Shown piece after piece: positions 22,866-31,447 of a stretch of 64,000 bases of DNA. A model generated the notes under the pieces. That model saw nothing but the letters and a program-made list of their open reading frames with translations, was not told where the DNA came from and searched no databases. Position numbers and translations under genes: made by a program. Source of the stretch: Dendrobium chrysotoxum (Eukaryota > Streptophyta > Magnoliopsida > Asparagales > Orchidaceae); the NCBI GenBank assembly GCA_019925795.1, contig CM034313.1:20510932-20574931 (forward strand), read 5' to 3'. The first letter of the stretch is position 1, and every line of letters starts with the position of its first letter.

Positions 22866-23915
22866 TCACTTTCCTCCTTTAACAAAGTAAAAAAGATAAG
22901 GAGGAATATTATTATAACCAATGCTATCCCAAAAAAAATCAGAGGAAGAAGCAAAGTTAGCACAAAAATCAGCTAACTTATTACATTTCCTATTCACAAC
23001 TTGAATGACTACTTGACTAAAGTCTTTGAGGAAGGATAGATCTTGCTGTTTGAAGAAAGGAACCTTTACATTAGTATTGTACAGCATACTATGGACGATC
23101 TTCATCACATTGACACAATCTCCTTCAATTATAATACCCTTCTTCTCAAACATCCACTCTTGCATAACATTCTTTAAAGTAAGAATAGATCTGAATTCAA
23201 GCTCAGTAGGATCCCAATGTAAAAAAGAGAAGCCAAAAGCACATAAAAACCTTCCTTTAGAATCCCTTATCACTCCACCAATCCCACCCTCATAAGAGCT
23301 TTTTATAGAGGCATCTATATTGTGCTTGATCCACTCAGGTGGAGGAGGATGCCAAAACTCATTAGACAGCTTCAACAGCTGGTTGACATCCCAAAATTTT
23401 GAGTGGAAAGAAGCAGCAGTATAACAAACTGAACAAGCTGCTGTTACAATGATGTTAACTTCCTTATCACCATGTTTAAGCTTATTCCTACTTTTCCATG
23501 GCAGATACACAACCGAACAATACAAATTTCCTATAAAAGGATTAGATTCAGATAACAACAGCAATATCCGATTACATTCTTCTAGATCAGAGAACATAGG
23601 GACCTCAAATCCCCACTTATTCAGCAACACCAAAACCTGGATAATATACACACAGGTACTTGCTATATGATCCGAATCTTCAACTGACTTACAACCTCTT
23701 GGATAGCCATTGAAGTCTTGCAATCTTCTATACATCAGGAAATTATTAGTAGGAATCGCCTTAAGTAATAGTCTCCACCAAAAGATCTCAACTCGTGGAC
23801 GTAGCTTCAACCTTTTCTTCCATTCCCAACTGAAATCAGCATTGTCATTAACATGTATTTTCTTAAAAATCATGGCTGCAATAGTCCTGCCTGGGCATTT
23901 AAAAATTAATTCCAA
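22866..23915 (-). pseudogene. LINE ORF2 C-terminal part: zf-RVT and RNase H
   Basis: Residues about 30-110 fit the plant zinc-binding RVT domain (FSWEWKKRLKLRPRVEIFWWRLL, with a Cys/His set degraded to HIASTC). Residues about 195-325 are an RNase H fold: NIDASIKSS with the first Asp, GGIGGVIRDSKGRF, ELEFRSIL with the Glu, and IEGDCVNVM with the next Asp. The stop at 22866 is near the expected ORF2 end. It is separated from the RT segment by a stop and a frame break of about 10 bases at 23916-23924. Open for 349 codons, so the decay is moderate. Confidence 0.82.
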
Positions 23916-23924
23916 TTGGTCTCC

Positions 23925-25076
23925 TTATGACTCATGGTTGATTGGAACAGCAGTAATAATCTCAACCAAAGTAAAGCCAAAATCATTCAACACTCCCTTA
24001 GGGACAAGTGAATGAGTGGATAAGAATGTATGAAGCGAAAGCAAGGAAGACTTGATGAGAAGAAGTTTCCCTAGAAGAGAAATAAACCTGTTACTCCAAA
24101 TATTAATTCTGTTGCTAGCCTTTTCTAACAGATTTTGGAAATCCGAGTGGACTAATCTCCTTGTCGCCAACTTGACTCCAAGGTAGTTGAGCTCATTAAC
24201 AATCTTGAAACCAAGAGTTTTAGCTAGGCCCACAGCCTTCCTCCTCCCAACAGAATTTCCAAAAAGAACTGAGGACTTCTGAGAATTGATTCTCTGACAC
24301 AACCACTTCTTGTAATCCTTCAAGAGCTTATTAATTTTCTTAACATGTTTGAGGTTAGCTATTAAAAAAATAATAATATCATCAGCATATTGGAGATGCG
24401 AGATCTTATCACAATTATAAGCCACTTTTATACCAATTTTTTTACCCCTTTGAGAGAATGCTTCTAAAAGCAATTGTGAACATAAGATGAAGAGATAAGG
24501 GGACAAAGGACACCCTTGTCTAAATCCACATCCAGCTTTTATCCAAGAAGAGCTACTGCCATTTATCAAAAGAGAAAATTTAGGATCTAGCACACACTGC
24601 ATTAACAGGCTAGAAAACTTCTCTGGGAAACCATAGCGATCCAACACTTGCTTTAAGGTGGACCAACCCATGCTATCATAGGCTTGTTCCATATCCACTT
24701 TGATAGCCATCAAACCTTTTTTGTTTTTAGAAAATCTAAACTTCTGGATTAGTTCTTGAGAAAGCAGAACATGTTCAGATAGAGACCGACCTCTAACAAA
24801 AGCAGTTTGTTCTTCTAATATAATCTTAAGTAATAACCAAACAAGTCTATTCAACAACATTTTAGCCACAATTTTATAAATGGAAGAACAAAGGCTGATA
24901 GGCCTATAGTTGGAAGGAAAAATAGGATTCTTAACTTTTGGAATTAACACCACCAAAGTTTCCTTCCATTCATTACACATCTCATTAGTAGCAAAAAAAG
25001 AAGAAACAGCCTTCCAAACATCTTCCTTAACAATTTGCCAATAAGATTTGATGAAAGAATAAGTGATTCCATCCAT
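23925..25076 (-). pseudogene. LINE ORF2 reverse transcriptase domain
   Basis: Shows the non-LTR RT blocks in order: LVVLIPKVKNP and NYRPISLCSSIYKI (blocks 1-2), EEQTAFVRGRSLSEHVLLSQEL, AIKVDMEQAYDSM (catalytic Asp), GCGFRQGCPLSPYLFILC, and LQYADDIIIF (YADD catalytic pair). 383 open codons. The upstream RT region continues in other frames at 25095-25562. This copies the LINE RNA at a nicked target. The break with the flanking segments makes the copy non-functional. Confidence 0.88.
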
Positions 25077-25094
25077 ACCTAGAGAAATGCTAGA

Positions 25095-25716
25095 TTACAT
25101 ATGGTTAACTACCTCCTCTAGCTCTTCCTTGGAGAAAGCAGCTAACATCAATCTCCTATCATCCTCACTTAGGACATAAGAAGGGTTCGGCCAGCCCTTA
25201 AGGTCACACCTCCTCCCATTCCATTTAGCTTTAAAGAATTCATAAAACACCTCTTCAATTTGCCTCTGCTCCTCAAACAAATTTCCATGGAAATCTTTTA
25301 TTTGATGAACATGTTTACAAGTCCGTCTATTAGATGCAAAAGCATAAAAATACTTAGAGTTAGAATCACCTTCTTCCAGCTATTTGACCTTAGCCCTTTG
25401 CCTCCACCAAGTGTCAAGCCTACCAAGAGTAGAATTGAACTCCAAAACTTTAGATTTTAGCACATAAAGCTTAAAGTTGGATAAACCACCCTTCTCAGCT
25501 TCTTCCTTTTGCAATTCAAGAATTTCCATCTTAAGGCTCTCTTTCAAATCCTTAAGACTCACAAGCTTCGATTTGCTCCAAAAAAATAAGGCTTTTAAAA
25601 CTCATTTAAACTTAATGTTAAGAGTTTGGGGTTGCATTGCCACTTGCTACCTTACGCCAAGATTTCTCCACAATCTTAAAAGAGGCAGGATAAGAAGACC
25701 AAACTTCTTCAAATTT
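25095..25716 (-). pseudogene. LINE ORF2 linker between endonuclease and RT
   Basis: Two short open pieces (25095-25280 and 25380-25562) match the linker of L1-type ORF2: a Lys/Glu-rich helical stretch (SLKDLKESLKMEILELQKEE, LGRLDTWWRQRAKVK) and then QRQIEEVFYEFFKAKWNGR and EELEEVVNHM. Frame changes and a stop separate them. No catalytic residues are expected here. Confidence 0.7.
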
Positions 25717-26350
25717 CTAAAACTTACTCCTCCGGAAACCAGAAGATATAATTTTAACCAACAAAGGACAATGGTCAGAAGCTATTCTAGCAAGATGATG
25801 AACCACATCCGGTTGAATAACATCAAATGCTAAGGAGTTAAGAAGTACACAGTCCAACCTCTCTAAAATCCTGGCACCACCACTTTTATTATTGCACCAT
25901 GTGAACTTAGGCCCAACTATCCCCACATCATGTAAATCACACTTATTCATAAACACATTCATATCTTGAGGACCTTGAGAAAATAAGAATTTCTTACCTC
26001 CTCTCTTCTCCTCTTGAGATAGGACACAATTGAAGTCACCTCCTACTAGAAGAGGAAGATTCAAGTTAGAAAAAGCTTCAAAACTTCTCCACTAATTCCT
26101 CCTCTCATGAACATCTCTGCTGCCATAAACCGTGGCAATTAACCACACTCCTTTGGAAGGAATATTAAGTTCCCCCCACTACCGTTTGAGAAGAAGAAAA
26201 TTTCACTAAAAAAGAAACCAAATCCGATCTCCAACATATCATCATACCACCAGACAAACCATCTGCAGGAAGCAGAAAGTAATCCCACCGAGGTCCCAAC
26301 ATTTTATTGAATTCCAACTTATCAACAAAAGAAATCTTAGTCTCTATCAA
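25717..26350 (-). pseudogene. LINE ORF2 apurinic-type endonuclease domain
   Basis: 26165-26350 carries the ETK motif (MIETKISFVDK) and GLSGGMMICWR. 25717-26064 carries VGGDFNCVL (catalytic Asp and Asn), RLDCVLLNS and ASDHCPLL (catalytic Asp-His). The two pieces are in different frames, separated by about 100 bases with stops. The domain would nick target DNA to prime reverse transcription. Confidence 0.82.
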
Positions 26351-26450
26351 CCCAACAAAAAAATATCAAAATCTCTAACCACTTCCTTTAAATAACGGGA
26401 GGCTTCATGTTTCCTAGCCCCCCTACAATTCCAAAAAGTGATGGAAGCCA

Positions 26451-27420
26451 TTAAATATTAGAGTTGGGATTTTTCCCACCCCTACCATTCTTTAACAAAC
26501 TACCTTTCCACCTTGGGAGTGTAAGATTCTCCTTGCTCAAATACCTTAGCTCCTTTTGAAGCTTGAATTTCTTTCCTCTAGATTCATGTTCCAACGTTTC
26601 TAAAATTATAGATTTCCCGCTGTCAGCAATAATTTTTCCTTCCTCTGGTTCAGCCAAAGAGTTAGGAGGCTCAGGATCTTCATTAATACTATTCAACACA
26701 TTAAACTTATTCTCTACAGCACCAAACTTGACGGACATACTGGCAGCAGGATCAGTATCAGTACAAGGTGAAATAACTGTCGCAACTTCAGCTGTAATAG
26801 GAATAGAAACCACACACCTATTGCCAATCTCTTGGATAGGAGAAGGTTCTTGATGATGCAAATTTATGCTTGCAATAACACCCTCATTAACCCCACCTAT
26901 ACCTGGGTTTTGATTCACCTTATGGACAGGGATAAATTTCTTACCAGTAATAGGAGTACCATTAGGAAATTGCTGGGCTATTCCCTTTCTTCTCCTACTT
27001 TTAACATGGACCCAAGGCCCATAAGTAGGTTCTAAAATTGTTTCTTCAATCTATTTCTCCTCAGCTATGCAACCATCTTTCCCAATCCTTGAGCCACTTC
27101 CTTCAATGCAGAAATCTCTTTTCCCTTACAATGATCAGCTAGGTGACCAACTTTCCCACAATTGAAACAAAATGAGGAGACTATTTCATATTCAACTTTT
27201 TGAAAAAACCTTCCACAAGACCCCTCCACCCAAACTCCAGTGGGAAAAGGTTTATCTAGATCCATTCGAACACAAACTCTTGCATATTCCCTCTTACTCC
27301 ATTGGAACATATTACCATCAACCCATAAGGGTGTTCCAATAATAGAAGCTATTCTTACCACATTTTCCTCATCCCAACACAAAAGCGGAAGGTGAAGCAT
27401 CCTCAAACCTTGAATTTCTC
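26451..27420 (-). pseudogene. LINE ORF1, 5'-truncated
   Basis: 27065-27420 encodes the end of a DUF4283-type domain (RIASIIGTPLWVDGN, YARVCVRMDLDKPFP) followed by a CCHC zinc knuckle (CFNCGKVGHLADHC). A TAG at about 27065 interrupts the frame, which continues in 26451-27060 as a low-complexity tail. An upstream in-frame ATG at 27478 lies in palindrome-array DNA and is not the true start. ORF1 proteins bind the LINE RNA. Confidence 0.78.
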
Positions 27421-27423
27421 TGA

Positions 27424-27885
27424 AAATCGTACTGTACGATTCAATATCGTACTGTACGATAATATTAAAATCACTCAAATCTCAGCCTTCCACTCCCATT
27501 CACGGTCCAGATCTCTCATGTCTTACACATATCATACTGTACGACTCACCACTCGTACCGTACGATACACATTATTGGCCATCGTACTGTACGAACTACA
27601 TATCGTACGGTACGATCCACGTATCAAATGGATTAGGATGAATTTAAACCCGGCCGGTACGAATATTATTGCCTTTTGTATTGTACGAACACCTGTTCGT
27701 ACTGTACGATTCTTTTTGTCAAAGGTCGTTCAGACGACTTCTCCGGATGAATGCCTCACACTCACATTTGTAAAGTACGATTATGATCGTACTGTACGAT
27801 TTGACTCGCTTTTTTGAATGGTCATCCAGACGATATTATTGCACCTATCATACTATACGATACTCAATCGTACTGTACGATGGTT
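27424..27885 (+). promoter_or_regulatory. Internal array of 15-bp palindromes upstream of the accessory ORF
   Basis: Perfect ATCGTACTGTACGAT copies at 27426-27440, 27446-27460, 27786-27800 and 27867-27881. Variants at 27531-27544 (ATCATACTGTACGA), 27553-27566 (CTCGTACCGTACGAT), 27581-27594, 27602-27616 (ATCGTACGGTACGAT), 27694-27710 (TTCGTACTGTACGAT) and 27846-27861 (ATCATACTATACGAT). The last perfect copy ends 13 bp before a TATA box. The same palindrome fills the LTR at 29758-30610. Confidence 0.8.
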
Positions 27886-27894
27886 CACAAATTC

Positions 27895-27979
27895 TATAAA
27901 ATGGAGGGATTCTTTGACTATACTCACTCACTCTCGCTCACTCCAAATTTCCTCCCTTTCTCAAATCCCTTCTTCAACC
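27895..27979 (+). promoter_or_regulatory. TATA box and leader of the accessory ORF
   Basis: TATAAAA at 27895-27901 is followed by a C/T-rich leader (ACTCACTCACTCTCGCTCAC) and the ATG at 27980 in the context CAACCATGTC. The distance from TATA to ATG is about 85 bp. Copy 1 has the same layout (TATTTAA 19875-19881, ATG 19962). Promoter function is inferred from architecture. Confidence 0.55.
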
Positions 27980-29098
27980 ATGTCTGGTGCAAGTAAGCGC
28001 GGCCGAATGATCGTCGGGAGCTCTTTCTCCTCTCGGCGATTCGACGATCGCTTTCTCTCCACTGCAGACGAGAAAGCATACAATAAACTCAAAGAAGCCA
28101 AAATCACTCCATCTCGAATGCTGAATCAAGCCGCTCTGAGTTTCGAGGTGATGAACCTTTTTACCTCCACCACCCATTAATTTCTGTTGACTCTAGCATT
28201 TCCTTTCCACTCCGAACTTCTTTTTGAGTTTCTTACCAATGTCAAAATCGACCTAGAGAATACCACTTTCACTTCCTATGTCTGCAAACAGCATGTCGTT
28301 ATCACCGTCAACGACATAGCTGCACATATTGGGCTGTCCACTGACGGCCCTCATCCCCAATCTATGATCTCACATGATTATGATTGGACATCAGTTAATA
28401 TGACCCTTAGAGGTGTCCCATCCAATCAATACATGCCCCTTGTCCAAACCCTGAATCAGAATGCCCGCGTTATCTAGCATGTCCTTCGCACGTCCATCAT
28501 ACCCAAAGCTGGAGACCGCATCTATATTACTCCACTGCTTTCTGTCGTCACGTATCTAATAATGTCTGGAACAAAATTCAATGAAGCCCAAATGGTTTTT
28601 GATTATATCCATACCCTGTCTTCATACCGATATCCCGGTGCCCGCCGAAAACTGAACCTTGCTTTAGGACATGTCATAGGATACATCTTACATGCCAAGT
28701 ACCAACTTCATTATCCGCTACCTCCAGATCATCTTCCTATCTTCTACTCAGATGCCTCTTTTCGTATCTTATTCCATCGGGGGGCCGCTCACGCCGATCC
28801 CGAGTTTGATGACGAAGAGGCTGCTGCTCCTGCTGACGCCCCTCCATCACCACCAATCCACCCACCTGGTCTTACTCATCCCGACTACCCTTACGATGAC
28901 ATCATTCAACGCCTTGATCGATTGGAGACTAGGTTGGATTCCCATATTGCTCAGCAACATCAGGAACATGAAAGTGATATGAAATGGTTTAGGGAGCGCT
29001 TCACCTCCATCGATCACCAGTTTGCGTCCCTTCATCAGTACTACCAACTGTTTCCACGACCTCCACCACCACCTCCGGATCAGGATCCAGAATTTTGA
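27980..29098 (+). CDS. Sirevirus accessory ORF, copy 2 (spliced, one in-frame TAG)
   Basis: Exon 1 is 27980-28147 (56 codons, from MSGASKRGRM to ALSFE). A GT-AG intron of 81 nt (28148-28228: GAG|GTGATG ... CTTCTTTTTGAG|TTT) removes an in-frame TAA at 28178 and joins in phase 0 to exon 2, FLTNVKIDLENTTF. Exon 2 runs to TGA 29096-29098 with one TAG at 28475-28477 (NARVI-stop-HVLRTS). The middle (about residues 75-230) matches the plant protein family labelled putative plant transposon protein. The C-terminus has an acidic/proline stretch (DDEEAAAPADAPPSPP), a predicted coiled coil (IIQRLDRLETRLDSHIAQQ) and a polyproline end. No transmembrane helix is evident. It lies just before the polypurine tracts and 3' LTR. 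Role unknown; the position recalls env-like ORFs of some Sireviruses, but the sequence does not look like an envelope protein. Confidence 0.65.
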
Positions 29099-29449
29099 GT
29101 TATTATAGTTATTTATGTTTTTTTTAGTTTCTTGTCATTGTAGTTGTTTCTTTGTTCTTCCCTTTTTGGTGTTGTCAAAAGGGGGAGACGTTTCTGTGTT
29201 CTGTGTTGTTCTATTTTTCTTACTATTAATGATATCAGTTATTTATGTTTACTCTTCTGTTCTCACTATATGTTTTTCTCTTGTTATGTTTTTTTTATAT
29301 GTTATAATAAAAAGAAAATAAAACTTTTTCTCTCCTCCTATTTAAAAATAATAATAATAATAAGTTATTCTTCTGAGGGGGAGCTAAGGAAGTCAGAACA
29401 ACTGTGGCCATCAGAAAATATTATTTGACACCATCAAAAAGGGGGAGAT
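29099..29449 (+). other. Linker with multiple polypurine tracts
   Basis: Polypurine tracts GTCAAAAGGGGGAGACG (about 29174-29190), CTGAGGGGGAGCTAAGG (about 29373-29389) and CATCAAAAAGGGGGAGATT (29432-29450). The last primes plus-strand synthesis next to the LTR. The rest is T-rich; short ORFs there are low-complexity. Confidence 0.7.
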
Positions 29450-31447
29450 TGTTGAAATCCAGGATCCCGAGCACTTAATTTTGATGGTGACAACTAATAC
29501 TTACTGAATCCATATGGACTTCCTTTAGATTACAAATGCTTATCCTTGTATATGAGCACTAACATTTCAGGTCAGATGCATACTGCTCAAGGTTACTGGA
29601 GACTCAAACCGGGTAGAATAGGATGTTGAAAAGTCTGTAATTTTTATTTCTTTATTTTTATTTTCTTGAGTCTGCCACAGAAGTATGTATGTGAAAGGAG
29701 CAACCATGCACACACACAGGGGGAGATTTATTTTAAATGTTAAAAATTTTTTAAGAATATCATACTGTACGATTTAAAATCGTACTGTACGATTTAAAAT
29801 CGTACTGTACGATTAATTAATAATACTCAGGCTAACGGCTATTTTTCAGATAATTAACTTTGTAATCTAATCGTACTGTACGATCCTTATCGTACTGTAC
29901 GATAAGATTCAAGTGAAAAACCCTAGCCGCCAGAATAAGTTTGGTAAGTTCCTAATTTTGATTTCCTGAACTGATCGTACTGTACGATGATAATCATACT
30001 GTACGATGATAATCGTACGGTACGATTAATTGAATACTTACCAAAATCATCTCCCGTAATCAGGAAATAAACGTTGGTTTCTTATTTAATGTCAATCATA
30101 CTGTACGATGTTATATCGTACCGTATGATAGACAGAGACGATTACATTCGTCCCTTCGATCGTACCAGACGAAACCAAGGTTTTTTGTTCTGTTCGTCCT
30201 GGACGATATTCGTATCGTATAGGACGTTATCCTGAAATGAACTAATCGTACTGTACGTTTAGTGGAGTGCTGGATGACTAACAGAGACGATTTTAATCAT
30301 CCCATCGATCGTACCAGACGAAACCAAGATTTTTTGTTCTATTCGTCCTGGATGATATTCGTATCGTACAAGACGATATCCTGAAACAAACTAATCGTAC
30401 TGTATGACTAGTGGAGTGCTGGACGACTGGAAGAGACAAATTTTTTCATCCCAGGGATCGTCCCACAGATCGTCCTGTACGAACAGTATGAATCAACATT
30501 ATCATCCTGTATGATATATATAAACTTCGATAACTGTTCGTCTGTGCTCATACTAGACGGAGCTGTACTTGAACTGATCGTACTATATGATTATATATCG
30601 TACGGTACGAACAGAAACGCAAAAGTTGAAATCTTTAGGGTTTTCTGAAGCCTGATATAAAAATAACTTAAAATTTTTTAGAAGGAGTTGTTAGTCTATC
30701 CTCTTGCTGTGAGAGGCTTTGAGGGAAGAAGGGGATTCGTGAAGGAGAAGTTTTTCCTCAGAGAGATCCAGGGCTTGCGAGAGGAAGGTGAAGGTGAGCT
30801 TGAGCGTGAAGAAGTAGTGTGAGGGGATCACACGGTGGCTCCAAGCTAGCTGCATGTTTTGCTCCTCTTGTGGCTTTGGGGAGTCTCGGGAAAGTTCTCG
30901 AGGGAAGAGTCACTTCAAGATCAACATCGTCAAGGTACTCTGCTATCTCCAGGAGGGAGAAAAAGGAGAAGGTCTGCTACCGTCACTAGGAGGGTGACAT
31001 AGCGTTTGGTATTCCGCCGCACCGAGGGAGGTGAAAGTGAGTATTGTAAAGGCTTCTCCACCTTGCTGTGGGAGCAAAAGGAGAGTCAACTTTTACTAGT
31101 GCAAATCCCGGAGTAGAGGACTCCGGGGAGTGGGCGTAGGTCAAGTGACCGAACTACTATAAAAATCTCTGGTGTGTTTTTTCCATTTTACCGTACTTTA
31201 CTTTTCATGCTCTTAATTAGTACGTTAAATTGCTTGGTGAAAAATCATAATTTAAATCTTGTATTGTGAAAGTTACAATTGAATTACCAATATCGTCATT
31301 GTGAACGTTGTACTTGCTTCCGCACGTTATTCATTGAGTTATCTTTAAAAAAAATAATAAAAAAAAAATAGAACTCTTGTTTAGGATTGATTTTTTAAAA
31401 TACCAATTCACCCCCCCCCCCCTCTCTTGGCGCATCTCGTACTTTCA
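29450..31447 (+). repeat. Sirevirus 3' LTR, best preserved (about 2.0 kb)
   Basis: Runs from TGTTGAAATCC after the polypurine tract to CGTACTTTCA. Contents in order: a U3 start, palindromes (29758-30610), TATA box TATAAAA at 30656-30662, a GC-rich transcribed part with the conserved GGGATCACACGGTGGCTCC block (about 30817), a conserved GGGAGTGG-CGTAGGTCAA block (about 31128), and a poly-C tract (31411-31424). It corresponds in reverse complement to the 3.1-kb LTR, including the GGGAG-GTCAA block. The exact 3' end is inferred. Confidence 0.78.
29758..30610. promoter_or_regulatory. LTR palindrome array (ATCGTACTGTACGAT type)
   Basis: Perfect copies at 29779-29793, 29799-29813, 29870-29884, 29889-29903 and 29974-29988, with variants such as ATCGTACGGTACGAT (30012-30026) and decayed CATACTGTATGAT forms. 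From 30170 to 30460 a block of about 160 bp (GTACCAGACGAAACCAAG to CTAATCGTACTGTA) is tandemly duplicated. The array ends about 45 bp before the LTR TATA box. Confidence 0.8.

Larger units (their letters stand above)
22796..27420 (-). mobile_element. L1-type LINE, 5'-truncated
   Basis: On the minus strand: a partial ORF1 with DUF4283-like sequence and a CCHC knuckle, then ORF2 with endonuclease, RT, zinc-binding RVT and RNase H domains, and a poly-A tail (poly-T on plus at about 22791-22803). The 5' end stops inside ORF1 at about 27420, typical of incomplete target-primed reverse transcription. ORF2 has several frameshifts and stops. No target-site duplication was recognised. The two flanks are not contiguous parts of one Sirevirus, so a deletion or recombination has followed. 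Confidence 0.88.

Noticed and set aside
28190..28196. Alternative acceptor CTCTAG in the copy 2 intron
   Set aside because: It would make a 49-nt intron, too short for plants, and joins out of frame with the conserved downstream frame. The acceptor at 28228 restores phase 0 and matches copy 1.
27424..30610. Regular palindromic repeats that could be mistaken for a CRISPR array
   Set aside because: The repeats are 15-bp palindromes with irregular spacing, lie in plant LTR retrotransposon promoters, and have no unique equal-length spacers or cas genes.
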